64,000 nucleotides of DNA, taken from NCBI GenBank assembly GCA_903932865.1, contig CAIZHQ010000014.1, forward strand, positions 186,001 to 250,000, given 5' to 3'. The notes under the pieces are model-generated. The model saw nothing but the letters and a program-made list of their open reading frames with translations, searched no databases and was not told the DNA's origin. Position 1 is the stretch's first letter. Each line of letters begins with the position of its first letter. Below, piece after piece: positions 18,039 to 27,613 of the stretch. The DNA is from an uncultured Burkholderiales bacterium. Its GTDB lineage: Bacteria > Pseudomonadota > Gammaproteobacteria > Burkholderiales > Burkholderiaceae_C. Position numbers and translations under genes: made by a program.

Positions 18039-19199
18039 ATGAATATGCGGAAAAAACACAACTTGCTGGCATTTTGCTTGGCATCCACCGCCATTTTCTG
18101 TGCCGGGGCGGCGCTTGCACAAAACAACAAGGGCCAAATTGAAAATGATCAATTTTGGGCTGATTTTTCCAAAGGTTTGGAATGGCTTCCCACGTCCAAG
18201 TTCATTTCTGCGTCGCCCGCGCCCTCCAATTTGGAGGTGATGCCAGACAGTTTGAATTCCAGCTTGTCCCCTCTGGTCGATCAGGCCTTTGATCCCGATG
18301 TTCACCGCATCGTCATCCTGTCGCACAAACGCAGCATCATCCACCGCAAATACAACGAGAGATGGGTCAGCGAAAAGTCTCGTCCCGCCAGCGCATCGAT
18401 GGCCAAAAGCTTGACGGCATTGGCGGTTGGCCAAGCCATTTGCAATGGCGCCATCGCCCATCTGGACGAGAACGCCTCGGTGTACTCCAGCAGGCTGCGC
18501 GGCACCTCTTGGGGCCATGCCAAGATCCGTCATTTGTTGGCCATGAGCAGCGGCTCGAACAAACCGGTTTTTTCGCCCACGGGTTCGCCCACACCACAGG
18601 TTCAAGCCGAGACACTGGCCAAGTCGTACCAAGGCAAGATGACGCATGACTTCATCAGCCTCATGGCCAAGGCCGATGAAAAGTACTCTGCCTCGGGCCA
18701 ACAGGGCTTGTACAACAACCTGGACACACAGGCCTTGGCCATCTTGGTGGAAGACGCCACGCGTCAAAAATTCATTGAATTTTTTGAACGTGAGATTTGG
18801 CATGCCATAGGTGCCAGCCAAGGCGGAACTTGGTCCCACAACAGTCTGGGCCAAGTTGCGGCATTCTCGGGTTTTACAGCCCACCCCTATGACTGGATCC
18901 GATTGGGGCACTACGTTTTGGAGGAGCGCGTCAAAGACACATGCTTTGGCAAATTCCTGAAAGAAGCCACGACACGGCAAAGTCAGGTGGTTTTACCCAA
19001 TGGCTCTGCCGCGTATGGTTTTCAAATATGGCCGGGGTGCGGCGGCGTTGATACCTTTTGCTTTTTGGGCCACGGCGGGCAGCGCTTGCAAATGAGCCCC
19101 TCAACAGGTCTGGTGATGTATGTGCATGCCACCAGTTTTTCAGCCAGCCAACCTCTTGTCGCCCTGTACCGGAATGTGGCCAGTCGATATCCCAAGTGA
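18039..19199 (+). CDS. Secreted serine hydrolase, class C beta-lactamase / 6-aminohexanoate-dimer hydrolase fold
   Basis: 386 residues. An N-terminal signal peptide (MNMRKKHNLLAF, hydrophobic core, ending GAALAQ) is followed by a beta-lactamase-related domain. The nucleophile is Ser120 in SMAK (S-x-x-K), the second motif is YNN in GLYNNLD, and a C-terminal HGG takes the place of KTG. The layout fits class C-like esterases and NylB-type amidases better than true beta-lactamases. The upstream 165 bp are AT-rich (17,960-18,030) and probably carry its promoter; it looks monocistronic. The 150 bp downstream show nothing definite. Confidence 0.85.
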   Translation: MNMRKKHNLLAFCLASTAIFCAGAALAQNNKGQIENDQFWADFSKGLEWLPTSKFISASPAPSNLEVMPDSLNSSLSPLVDQAFDPDVHRIVILSHKRSIIHRKYNERWVSEKSRPASASMAKSLTALAVGQAICNGAIAHLDENASVYSSRLRGTSWGHAKIRHLLAMSSGSNKPVFSPTGSPTPQVQAETLAKSYQGKMTHDFISLMAKADEKYSASGQQGLYNNLDTQALAILVEDATRQKFIEFFEREIWHAIGASQGGTWSHNSLGQVAAFSGFTAHPYDWIRLGHYVLEERVKDTCFGKFLKEATTRQSQVVLPNGSAAYGFQIWPGCGGVDTFCFLGHGGQRLQMSPSTGLVMYVHATSFSASQPLVALYRNVASRYPK

Positions 19200-19353
19200 G
19201 GTTCAAGCGTATCCAGATCGGCAACGCTCGACAGGCATAGCCCCAAACGGTCGCGATCGAGCACATGCGCCATGCCGTCTTATGCGATCAGCAACAGATC
19301 AGGGTCGATCCAATGCATGAAACCCAGCGCTTTGTACTCGGGCACGGTGTCGC

Positions 19354-19740
19354 TCAACGCCTGCTTTTGAGTCGTTGGCTTTTGCGGCTTTTTTCAAAAA
19401 ACGCGTCCGGCTTGGGTTGCACCCAGCGGATGAAGCGGGCCATTTCTTCGGGCTGCTTCAAGGCCTCGACCGTGGCGTAGTTGCGGGCCAATTCGGTTTC
19501 GGTGAACAGCGCATGGATTTGGCGGTGGCAAATGCGGTGCAGCACCACCGTCTGCACGCCGCCATGTGCCTTGGGTACCAAATGGTGCGCATCTTGTTGG
19601 CTGGGCGGAATGGGGCGCTCACACAGCGGGCACAGCACGGCACCGCTGCGCGGAACGGGCAGGGCTTCAAGCTGAGCTTGAATGCGTTTTTTACGGATGC
19701 GCCCCGTCACGGCGGAAAGTCGGATGTGGCCATCACCCAA
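19354..19740 (-). CDS. HNH-family nuclease-like protein
   Basis: About 128 residues. The zinc knuckle CPLC and the HNH core (DAHHLVPKAHGG, then LHRICHRQIHALFT) are clear, and the C-terminal WVQPKPDAFFEK is typical of small HNH proteins of proteobacteria. No in-frame ATG exists: the frame opens after a stop at 19756-19758, leaving the TTG at 19740 or the GTG at 19710 as possible starts. The start is therefore uncertain and the N-terminus (basic, GRIRKKR) may be shorter. Confidence 0.7.
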   Translation of the reverse strand: MGDGHIRLSAVTGRIRKKRIQAQLEALPVPRSGAVLCPLCERPIPPSQQDAHHLVPKAHGGVQTVVLHRICHRQIHALFTETELARNYATVEALKQPEEMARFIRWVQPKPDAFFEKSRKSQRLKSRR

Positions 19741-19797
19741 GGCTACAACAGATGGTCAGCACCGCAGGCCGCACCAGGCGATTGATCCCGCCCACTT

Positions 19798-20403
19798 TCA
19801 GGGCATCAGGTCAATCAGAATCTCGTTGCGCCGGTTCCACGGCAGGGTGAAAGGGTCGTCGTAGCGGGCGATTTGGGCCGTGGGGCTGAGCTTGAGGTTT
19901 TTGGTTTTGGCCCAAGCCTTCAGCCGCTCGGTTTGCTCTTGAATGCTGGACTGCGTGGTGAAGCCGCCAAAGCGCACCGCCGCTACTTCGTGCTCGGCCA
20001 CAGGGCGCAGCTGTATCTGGGGGTTCAGTGGTTTGGGCAGGGTCTGCACGCTTTCGGCAGACGGCATCACAAAGTGTACCCGCCAGCCTTCTGACTCGGG
20101 CGCAACGGTGACGGGTGCGGTCATCGAGATCTTGCGCTGAGCGCCCAGCTCGGCCTGGACGTTGTCACCAAAAATATAAGACGCAATGCGCCGAAAGCCG
20201 CTGCTGCTGGCGGCATCGAAATCTCCCTGGATTTGCGTTTGGGCCACCGTGAAGGCGGCATAGCGCCGCACCTCAAAAGGCGGGTCTGACATAAGCACGG
20301 TGTAACGCGGTTCTTCAACGGCCATCGCGGCTCCACTAAAAAGGAACAAGACAGGTGATAAGAGGAAGAGGGGCGACAAAAAGGAAAAAAGCCAGGGCAT
20401 CAT
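19798..20403 (-). CDS. SOUL-family heme-binding protein
   Basis: 201 residues from the ATG at 20403, which gives a hydrophobic signal sequence (MMPWLFSFLSPLFLLSPVLFLF ... AAMA). The open frame continues 77 codons upstream, but that part has unusual composition and is rejected. SOUL domain features are EEPRYTVLMSDPPFEVRRY, then FGDN and ISMTAPVTV, and the C-terminal WNRRNEILI. SOUL proteins bind heme or related tetrapyrroles; the secreted bacterial forms are poorly understood. The 234 bp up to the divergent ABC binding protein probably hold both promoters. Confidence 0.85.
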   Translation of the reverse strand: MMPWLFSFLSPLFLLSPVLFLFSGAAMAVEEPRYTVLMSDPPFEVRRYAAFTVAQTQIQGDFDAASSSGFRRIASYIFGDNVQAELGAQRKISMTAPVTVAPESEGWRVHFVMPSAESVQTLPKPLNPQIQLRPVAEHEVAAVRFGGFTTQSSIQEQTERLKAWAKTKNLKLSPTAQIARYDDPFTLPWNRRNEILIDLMP

Positions 20404-20637
20404 GAGACAAGTCAGTGTTGGGATGGGTTGATTCAAACAAATCCATCGTAGCAGTATCGGTCTCTTACCGCACAGAAGCCGCCTCTCAATGCACCAAACT
20501 GCGCCATCACGCCAAACCAGTTGCCGCTGCCTGGCGGTGACGGCCTGAAAGACAAGCCAAGGTGTGGCGCGTGAAAAATGAGCGTCTGTTAGCATTTGCC
20601 AACAGATCATCACGGTACACATTTCGGGATTCAAGAC

Positions 20638-22236
20638 ATGAAAAACCGCTTCAAACGCGCCATCGCCATGGGTCTTTTCGCTGCACTGGGCCTCGCCTCA
20701 GCGGTCTACAGTCAAAGCCCATCGCAGCCGCTGGTTTTGCGTGTGGCCAACCAAGGCGACGTGTTGTCGCTCGACCCACACTCGCTCAACGAGGCGGTGC
20801 AGTTGTCTTTCCTGAACAACGTTTTCGAATCACTGGTGACGCGTGACAAGCAGCTGCGCTTGGGGCCATCGCTGGCCACGGCCTGGCGGCTCAAGTCGCC
20901 AACGGTGTGGCAATTTGACTTGCGACAAGGCGTGGTTTTTCACGATGGTGCCGCCTTTGGTGCCGACGATGCGGTGTTCTCCCTGGACCGTGCGCGGGGT
21001 GAGGGTTCAGATGTGCGCTCGCAATTGGCCACGGTCAAGGAGGTGCGCAAAACGGGTCCCTATCAGATCGAGATTGAGACGTCGCGACCTCACCCCATCT
21101 TGCCGGATGTGATCTCCAACATCCTGATCCTGAACAAGAAATGGGCCGAGACCAACAACGCCACCCGACCGGTCGACCGGCGCAAAGGTGTGGAGAACGC
21201 CGCCACGTTCAAGGCCAACGGCACGGGCCCCTTTACCTTGAAAGAGCGTCAGCCCGGTGTGCGCACCGTCATCGTTCGCAATGCCAGCTGGTGGGGACAG
21301 CATGAAACCAACATCGACGAAGTGTCGTTCATGCCGATTGCCAACGACGGCACGCGCGTTGCGGCGCTGGTCTCAGGGGAGGTGGACTTGATTGATCCGG
21401 TACCCCTGCAAGATTTTCAGCGCGTCAAGGAGCGACAGGGCTTGACTGTGTTGCAGTCCGCCGAAGCGCGCATCATTTTTCTGGGCTTCGATCAGCACCG
21501 CGATGAACTGGTGGGCAGCAGCGTGAAAGGGAAAAACCCCTTCAAGGATGTGCGGGTGCGCAAGGCTTTTTACCAGGCCATCGACATCGACACCATTGCC
21601 AGCAAAGTCATGCGCGGCCTGGCCCGGCCCACGGGCGGCATGATCAACGACGGTATCCGCGGCTTTTCACCCGACATGGAAAAGCGCCTGCCCTACGACC
21701 CGGAGGCGGCTCGCAAGTTGCTGGCCGATGCGGGCTACGCTGCAGGATTCGACATCACGATGCAGTGCCCCAACGATCGCTATGCGAACGACAGCGAAAT
21801 TTGCCAGGCGGTCGCCGCGAACCTGGCACGCGTCAATGTGAAGGTGCGGCTGCAGGCTGAGCCCAAAGCGACCTACTTTCCGCGTGCGCTCAAGCGTGAG
21901 CTGTCGTTCTTCATGCTGGGATGGTCACCGGCCGGCTTCGACGCACACCACCTGCTGTTCACCGTGCTGGCCTCCCCGGCGGGTGCACAGGGCCAGTGGA
22001 ACTTCGGTGCTTACAGCAACCCACAACTCGACGACCTCACCAACCGAATCCAGGTTGAGACCAACGAGGCGCAGCGCAACCGGCTGATCAAAGAGGCGTT
22101 GACGTTGCATGCGAACGATGTCGGCCACATCCCATTGCACCAGCAGATGGTCACCTGGGGTGCCAAATCCAATGTCGATGCTTACCAGCGCGCTGACGGT
22201 TTCATGTTGTTCAAGTGGGTCAAGTTCAAGAAGTGA
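20638..22236 (+). CDS. ABC transporter family-5 substrate-binding protein (peptide/nickel/opine type)
   Basis: 532 residues from the ATG at 20638, chosen because the signal peptide (MKNRFKRAIAMGLFAALGLASAVYSQ) begins there. The SBP_bac_5 fold is seen from VLSLDPHSLNEAVQLSF, through WQFDLRQGVVFHDG, to FKDVRVRKAFYQAIDIDTI and LPYDPEAARKLLADAGY. It would deliver peptides or similar oligomeric solutes to an ABC permease, but no permease or ATPase genes are next to it. It converges on the LysR gene. Confidence 0.9.
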   Translation: MKNRFKRAIAMGLFAALGLASAVYSQSPSQPLVLRVANQGDVLSLDPHSLNEAVQLSFLNNVFESLVTRDKQLRLGPSLATAWRLKSPTVWQFDLRQGVVFHDGAAFGADDAVFSLDRARGEGSDVRSQLATVKEVRKTGPYQIEIETSRPHPILPDVISNILILNKKWAETNNATRPVDRRKGVENAATFKANGTGPFTLKERQPGVRTVIVRNASWWGQHETNIDEVSFMPIANDGTRVAALVSGEVDLIDPVPLQDFQRVKERQGLTVLQSAEARIIFLGFDQHRDELVGSSVKGKNPFKDVRVRKAFYQAIDIDTIASKVMRGLARPTGGMINDGIRGFSPDMEKRLPYDPEAARKLLADAGYAAGFDITMQCPNDRYANDSEICQAVAANLARVNVKVRLQAEPKATYFPRALKRELSFFMLGWSPAGFDAHHLLFTVLASPAGAQGQWNFGAYSNPQLDDLTNRIQVETNEAQRNRLIKEALTLHANDVGHIPLHQQMVTWGAKSNVDAYQRADGFMLFKWVKFKK

Positions 22237-22278
22237 CCGTGTGGTTGACAGCCCACTTTGTATGCCGGTGTTCGACCG

Positions 22279-23190
22279 TCAAGTCGGGCTGAGCCACTGC
22301 ACCGCCATCTCGGTCAGCAGGGCCAGGGTGGCTTGCTGGGTAAGGGTGCTGGGGCGTTGCGCGCTGATGGCGGTGGTCAGCTGGATGTGCAGGGCCGGTT
22401 GCTTGAGGGGCCGGACCGAAAACGCGGATGGACGCACCGAACGCATGACGGCGTTGCGCGGCAAGATGGCGTAGCCTGCGCCGTCGGCCACCAGGTCCAG
22501 GATGGCGCTCACGCCGTCGATCTCCAGCGCAATGAGGGGGCGGCAGCCGATGGCGGCCATTTCAGACTCCACATGCATGCGGATCGCGTTGGGGCGCGTG
22601 GGAATCACCAAGGGCAGGGCGGCGACTTCTTGCAGGCGGATGGCGGGCGGGGGCGGGTCTTCTTGCAAGCCCGGCGGGCGGGGCTGCACCAGCAATAATT
22701 CTTCTTGCACCAGGGGGGTGTGTTCGATGCCAGCCATTTGGCTGGGGTTGTAGAGCACGGCGATGTCCAGGCGGCCGTTTTGCAGGTTTTCCTGCATGGC
22801 GCTCGACAGGCCTTCGCTGATGGACAGTTGAGCATCTGGCATCTTTTGGCGAAAGGCCCGGGTGAGTGGCACCGTCAGCACCCGCGCCACGCTGGGCGGT
22901 AGGCCCAAAGCCACGCGACCCGTCAGGCCCGTGCGCACTCGGCCCAGTTCTTCCCGCGCCCGCTCCACCTGGTGCAAGATGCCCCGGCCGTGCTCCAGCA
23001 GCAGCAGCCCTGCCTGGGTGGGGTTGGCACCGCGCCCGTTGCGCACCAGCAGGTTTTGCCGCAACTCGACTTCGAGCAGGCGGACCTGGCGGCTGAGCGC
23101 CGGTTGTGCGATGTTCAGGGCCTGGGCGGCCCGGGTGAAGCTGCCCAGTTCGGCTACGCGCACAAAGTATTCGAGCTGTTTGAGGTCCAT
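22279..23190 (-). CDS. LysR-type regulator, probable regulator of the protocatechuate operon
   Basis: 303 residues from the ATG at 23190; an alternative ATG at 23226 exists but LysR proteins usually start MDLKQLEYFVRV. The helix-turn-helix is GSFTRAAQALNIAQPALSRQVRLLE (about 18-42), followed by the periplasmic-binding-protein-like effector domain. It diverges from pmdE across 150 bp, the place of the operon's own regulator. An effector such as protocatechuate or 2-pyrone-4,6-dicarboxylate is inferred, not shown. Confidence 0.9.
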   Translation of the reverse strand: MDLKQLEYFVRVAELGSFTRAAQALNIAQPALSRQVRLLEVELRQNLLVRNGRGANPTQAGLLLLEHGRGILHQVERAREELGRVRTGLTGRVALGLPPSVARVLTVPLTRAFRQKMPDAQLSISEGLSSAMQENLQNGRLDIAVLYNPSQMAGIEHTPLVQEELLLVQPRPPGLQEDPPPPAIRLQEVAALPLVIPTRPNAIRMHVESEMAAIGCRPLIALEIDGVSAILDLVADGAGYAILPRNAVMRSVRPSAFSVRPLKQPALHIQLTTAISAQRPSTLTQQATLALLTEMAVQWLSPT

Positions 23191-23340
23191 AGGGAGGTGG
23201 GCTTTCAGTTGGTTCAATTTTGTCATACCCAGGGCTTTGTTATGCGGATTTGTTCTAGCTGGTAGATTCGCCGAGGGCTGGGCGTTGGCGGGGTGAACCT
23301 GCACAATCGGCGCCAACCTCTTGTCCCATCAGGATTGCCC

Positions 23341-24387
23341 ATGAGCCAAACGAAACCCTTGATCATCGACGTGCACGGCCACTACACCACCGCCCCCAAG
23401 GCGCTGGAGGACTGGCGCAACAAGCAAATTGCCGGCATCAAAGACCCCGCCTCCATGCCCAAAGTGTCTGAGCTGAAAATCAGCGACGACGAATTGCGCG
23501 AGAGCATCGAGACCAACCAGTTGGCCAAGATGAAAGAGCGCGGCTCGGACATCACCATCTTCAGCCCCCGCGCCAGCTTCATGGCGCACCACATTGGCGA
23601 CTTCAATGTGTCGTCCACCTGGGCGGCGATTTGCAACGAGCTGTGCTACCGCGTGGCGCAACTCTTCCCCGACCATTTCGTGCCTGCGGCCATGCTGCCC
23701 CAGTCACCCGGCGTGGACCCGGCCACCTGCATCCCGGAGCTGGTCAAGTGCGTCGAACAATTCGGCAACGTGGGCATCAACCTCAACCCCGATCCGTCGG
23801 GCGGCCACTGGACATCGCCCCCCCTGTCCGACAAGGCCTGGTACCCCATTTATGAAAAGATGGTCGAGTACGACATCCCCGCCATGATCCATGTGAGCAC
23901 CAGCTGCAACAGCTGCTTTCACACCACCGGTGCGCACTACCTGAACGCCGACACCACCGCCTTCATGCAGTGCCTGACTTCGGACCTGTTCAAAGACTTT
24001 CCCACACTCAAGTTCCTGATCCCCCACGGCGGCGGGGCGGTGCCTTACCACTGGGGCCGTTTCCGTGGACTGGCGCAAGAACTCAAAAAACCGTTGTTGA
24101 CCGAGCACTTGCTGAACAACATCTTCTTTGACACCTGTGTTTACCACCAGCCGGGCATCGACCTGCTGACCAAGGTGATCCCGGTCAAAAACATCTTGTT
24201 TGCCTCCGAGATGATCGGCGCGGTGCGCGGCATCGACCCCGAGACCGGTCACTACTTCGACGACACCAAGCGCTACGTGCAAGCCACGGCCAACCTGAAC
24301 GCCGAAGAGCGTTACATGGTCTATGAAGGCAATGCACGCCGTGTGTTCAAGCGGCTGGACGAGCAGCTGAAGTCCAAGGGCCGGTGA
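23341..24387 (+). CDS. pmdE: 4-oxalomesaconate hydratase (LigJ/PmdE)
   Basis: 348 residues from the ATG at 23341; upstream extension to 23293 rejected. It is an amidohydrolase-2 family protein beginning [13 protein letters not shown], the LigJ signature with the metal-binding HxH. Further conserved parts are [29 protein letters not shown] and [16 protein letters not shown]. It hydrates 4-oxalomesaconate to 4-carboxy-4-hydroxy-2-oxoadipate in the protocatechuate 4,5-cleavage pathway. It is the first gene of the pmd operon, whose order matches Comamonas pmdEFDABC except for the inserted acylase. Confidence 0.92.
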   Translation: MSQTKPLIIDVHGHYTTAPKALEDWRNKQIAGIKDPASMPKVSELKISDDELRESIETNQLAKMKERGSDITIFSPRASFMAHHIGDFNVSSTWAAICNELCYRVAQLFPDHFVPAAMLPQSPGVDPATCIPELVKCVEQFGNVGINLNPDPSGGHWTSPPLSDKAWYPIYEKMVEYDIPAMIHVSTSCNSCFHTTGAHYLNADTTAFMQCLTSDLFKDFPTLKFLIPHGGGAVPYHWGRFRGLAQELKKPLLTEHLLNNIFFDTCVYHQPGIDLLTKVIPVKNILFASEMIGAVRGIDPETGHYFDDTKRYVQATANLNAEERYMVYEGNARRVFKRLDEQLKSKGR

Positions 24388-24399
24388 ACCCAAGAATTT

Positions 24400-24450
24400 G
24401 ATCGGGCATCCACGGATCTGGATCCCCGATCAAGTCGAGGATGAGATTTG
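24400..24450. repeat. REP-like palindromic intergenic repeat, copy A
   Basis: The 24400-24411 and 24420-24431 arms (GATCGGGCATCC / GGATCCCCGATC) pair at 11 of 12 positions around an 8-base loop, and a TCAAGTCGAGGATGA tail follows. Read on the minus strand it resembles the clearer copies in the pmdD-pmdA and pmdB-pmdC gaps (CATCC..GCTTGA..GGGATCCA). It sits in the pmdE-pmdF gap. Confidence 0.5.
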
Positions 24451-24472
24451 CAGATTGAACCAGGAGAAAACC

Positions 24473-25156
24473 ATGTACGAACTCGGCGTTGTTTACCGCA
24501 ACATCACCCGCGCTAACCGCGCCAGCACCGATGCTTTGGCCGCCCTCGGCTCGGCCACCGTGCACGAAGCCATGGGCCGCGTCGGCCTCATGAAGCCCTA
24601 CATGCGCCCTATTTATGCGGGCGCTCAGGTGTCGGGTACCGCTGTCACCGTGTTGCTGCACCCGGGCGACAACTGGATGATGCATGTGGTGGCCGAGCAG
24701 ATTCAGCCTGGCGATATCGTGGTCGCGGCCATCACCGCCGAATGCACAGACGGCTACTTTGGCGACTTGTTGGCCACGTCCTTTATGGCCCGTGGCGCAC
24801 GGGCCTTGATCATTGACGCCGGTGTGCGTGATGTGAAAGAGCTGACCCGGATGGGCTTTCCCGCTTGGAGCAAAGCCATCAGCAGCAAAGGCACCATCAA
24901 GGCCACCATCGGCTCGGTGAACATACCCGTGGTGTGCGCCGGCATGATCGTCCACCCCGGTGACGCCATCGTGGCCGATGACGACGGCGTGGTGTGTGTG
25001 CCCCAAGCCTTGGTGGCCAAGACACTGGAAGCGGCGCAAGCGCGTGAAGCCAACGAAGGCGAAAAACGCGCCAAGCTCGCCTCGGGTGTGTTGGGCCTGG
25101 ACATGTACAAGATGCGCGAGCCGCTGTCGGCAGCGGGTCTGAAGTACATCGATTAA
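24473..25156 (+). CDS. pmdF: 4-carboxy-4-hydroxy-2-oxoadipate aldolase / oxaloacetate decarboxylase (LigK/PmdF)
   Basis: 227 residues from the ATG at 24473 (CAGGAG at 24461-24466). It belongs to the RraA-like class II aldolase family: [14 protein letters not shown] near the N-terminus, then [17 protein letters not shown] and [14 protein letters not shown], which carries the Arg-Asp of the pyruvate/metal site. It splits 4-carboxy-4-hydroxy-2-oxoadipate into pyruvate and oxaloacetate and can decarboxylate the latter. Its position next to pmdE matches the pathway order. Confidence 0.93.
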   Translation: MYELGVVYRNITRANRASTDALAALGSATVHEAMGRVGLMKPYMRPIYAGAQVSGTAVTVLLHPGDNWMMHVVAEQIQPGDIVVAAITAECTDGYFGDLLATSFMARGARALIIDAGVRDVKELTRMGFPAWSKAISSKGTIKATIGSVNIPVVCAGMIVHPGDAIVADDDGVVCVPQALVAKTLEAAQAREANEGEKRAKLASGVLGLDMYKMREPLSAAGLKYID

Positions 25157-25227
25157 GTGATCACCTGGAAGCTGGGTGTATTTCGGCGCGACAACCATCC
25201 AAAGCGCTAAATCCTGAGGAGAATCCA

Positions 25228-27594
25228 TTGACCAAGAAACCCCTGTTTTTGGTGGCGGCCACGGTGCTTGCGATCGTTGGTCTGTCGGCTTGTACGAGCG
25301 TGCCTTTGCGTGGTGCTGGCTTTGTACCCGCTTCAGACAATGTGCAAATCGTGCGTACGACGCACGGTATTCCACACGTCACTGCGGCCAATATGGAAAT
25401 GCTCGCGTATGGCATCGCTTACGCGCATGCTCAAGACAATGTGTGCTTGAGCGCTGACATCATGGCGACTGTCCGGGGCCAACGCTCGCAGCATTTTGGT
25501 CCAAGCGCCACTGGCGTGTTGGGTGTGCGTACCTTGCCCAATGCGGCCATTGACGCCTTTGTGCAGGCGCACATGGACGATGCCAAACTCAAGGCAGTCT
25601 GGGACCGTTCCAGTGACAACAACCGTGCGATGGCACGCGGTTATGTGGCCGGTTTCAATCGCTTTCTCCAAGACAAAGCAGGTCAGCTGCCAGCCGAGTG
25701 CAATGGCAAGCCGTGGGTCACGCCCATGACGCTGTCGGACATTTATCGCGCCACCGAGGCCATTCAAGTGCAAGCGGGTGCAGGTGCCTTGGCCGATGCG
25801 ATTGCTGCTGCAGCGCCACCGGCGCGCACTTCACAAGCCGTCCCTTTGCCTAAACCCTCAGACGACACCTTGTTGGCCTATGCGCAGGGAGCGCGGGATC
25901 AATTGCGCGAGGCAGGCTTGTTGGACTCGCCTCTCGGCTCCAACGCTTGGGCTTTCGGCAAGCAAACCACCGCCAATGGGCGGGGCATGCTGATGGGCAA
26001 CCCACACTACCCTTGGGTGGGCCCGAGTCGTTTTTATCAAATGCACCTGACGATCCCAGGGCAGATGGACGTCATGGGCGCTGCGCTCGGCTGGACGGCC
26101 GCCGTTCAAATTGGCTTCAACAAAGATGTTGCTTGGTCGCATACCGTGTCGACCGGCAAGCGCTTCACTCTGCACGAACTGAAGCTGGCGCCGGGTAAGT
26201 CAACAACGTATGTGATCGACGGCCAAGAAGAGGCGATGGTGGCCAAGAAGGTCATGGTGGGTGGGCGGGAGCAAACGATTTGGAACAGTCGCTTTGGTCC
26301 GGTCTTGGTGATGCCCAGAGCCGGTTTGAACTGGACCACAGAGCGAGCCTACGCCATTCAAGACGCCAACTCGGGCAGCGTGCGCTCGACGGACATGTAC
26401 CTCCAGTTTGCAAAAGCCCGCCATGTGGCTGACATGCGCAGCGCCATGAATTTGATGGGCACGCCATTCGTCAACACCATTGCTGCAGACCGGGCGGGTG
26501 ACGCCATGTTTGCGGATGTCAGTGGCGTGCCTGATCTGGAGATGGCCGATTTGCAACGCTGTGCGCCCAGCCGTCCGGCTGCAGCGCTGTTGACCGCCGC
26601 CAACCTGGTGGTGCTGGATGGCTCGCGCAGCGAGTGCAACTGGAAGCGCGACAGCGCATCGCCTGTGCCGGGTCTGATTGCGCCTTCACGCATGCCCGTG
26701 CTTGTGCGCCAAGATTGGGTGCACAACAGCAACGACAGCTTTTTCTACACCCACCCTGACCACAAATGGGGTCCTGTCCCCGTCATGGTGGGCGACGATG
26801 TCGTTCGCCGTTCGCGTACGCGTTCAGAGCTGATTGAAATTCCAGAAATGCTTGGAAAAGGCAAGATCAGCCTCGCGGGCATGCAAGCACAGTTGTTCGA
26901 AAACCGCAATTTGCTGGCCCGCATGGTGCTGCCGGATTTGTTGGCGGCCTGTGGGCAAGCGCCCAATGCAGAAGCCAAAGATGGGTGTGCTGCGCTCAAG
27001 CTTTTTCATGATGCGGGCATGCGCAACAATGCCGATGCCAAAGGGGCGCCGCTGTTTCGCGAGTTTTGGCGTGCTGCCAGCCAGATCCCCAATGTGTACC
27101 GTGAGCCCTTTGACAAAGCGCGTGTCGTGGCCACCCCTGCGGGTCTGCGCATGAGTGATGCGGCCACCGCAACCCGTGTCTGGGGCGCGTTGGGCGCTGC
27201 AGTGAAAAAAATGCGCGATGCTGGCTTTGAATTGGACGCGCCGTTGGGCCAAGTCCAGCGGGTTGTTTTTTCCAATGAAAACATCCCATTGCATGGCGGA
27301 GATGACATTGAAGGCGTGCTGAACAACGTGGGTGATCGCGCCCGACCCGGTTTGAGCAAAGACGGGATCCGCATCGATTACGGCACCAGCTATGTTCAAA
27401 CCGTCACGTTTGACGAACGTGGTCCCATCGCCCAAGCATTGTTGACCTACGGGCAGAGCACCCAGGCGGGCTCGCCCCACCAAACCGATCAGTTGAAGAT
27501 GTACGCCGAAAAGCGTTGGCCCCAATTGCCCTTTCACCCAGAAGACATCGATCGGCAACGCCTGGGCCAGGCATTGATTCTGCGCAAACCTTGA
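25228..27594 (+). CDS. Penicillin-acylase-family Ntn hydrolase, predicted lipoprotein
   Basis: 788 residues starting at a TTG (25228). The start is supported by GAGGAG at 25216-25221 and by the absence of any in-frame ATG before residue 57. A lipobox ends at Cys22 (GLSAC), so the protein should be a lipid-anchored envelope protein. The self-processing nucleophile is Ser238 in LDSPLGSNAWAFG, preceded by the alpha chain and followed by a long beta chain, as in PvdQ/QuiP acylases. It could cleave amides such as N-acyl homoserine lactones or aromatic amides. It interrupts the otherwise conserved pmdF-pmdD order. Confidence 0.88.
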   Translation: MTKKPLFLVAATVLAIVGLSACTSVPLRGAGFVPASDNVQIVRTTHGIPHVTAANMEMLAYGIAYAHAQDNVCLSADIMATVRGQRSQHFGPSATGVLGVRTLPNAAIDAFVQAHMDDAKLKAVWDRSSDNNRAMARGYVAGFNRFLQDKAGQLPAECNGKPWVTPMTLSDIYRATEAIQVQAGAGALADAIAAAAPPARTSQAVPLPKPSDDTLLAYAQGARDQLREAGLLDSPLGSNAWAFGKQTTANGRGMLMGNPHYPWVGPSRFYQMHLTIPGQMDVMGAALGWTAAVQIGFNKDVAWSHTVSTGKRFTLHELKLAPGKSTTYVIDGQEEAMVAKKVMVGGREQTIWNSRFGPVLVMPRAGLNWTTERAYAIQDANSGSVRSTDMYLQFAKARHVADMRSAMNLMGTPFVNTIAADRAGDAMFADVSGVPDLEMADLQRCAPSRPAAALLTAANLVVLDGSRSECNWKRDSASPVPGLIAPSRMPVLVRQDWVHNSNDSFFYTHPDHKWGPVPVMVGDDVVRRSRTRSELIEIPEMLGKGKISLAGMQAQLFENRNLLARMVLPDLLAACGQAPNAEAKDGCAALKLFHDAGMRNNADAKGAPLFREFWRAASQIPNVYREPFDKARVVATPAGLRMSDAATATRVWGALGAAVKKMRDAGFELDAPLGQVQRVVFSNENIPLHGGDDIEGVLNNVGDRARPGLSKDGIRIDYGTSYVQTVTFDERGPIAQALLTYGQSTQAGSPHQTDQLKMYAEKRWPQLPFHPEDIDRQRLGQALILRKP

Positions 27595-27613
27595 GTCTTG
27601 AAGAAGGATTGAG

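Noticed and set aside
20404..20634. N-terminal extension of the SOUL protein by 77 codons
   Set aside because: It would bury the signal sequence, and its composition (many Cys, Trp, Arg) is unlike the rest; the ATG at 20403 is sufficient.
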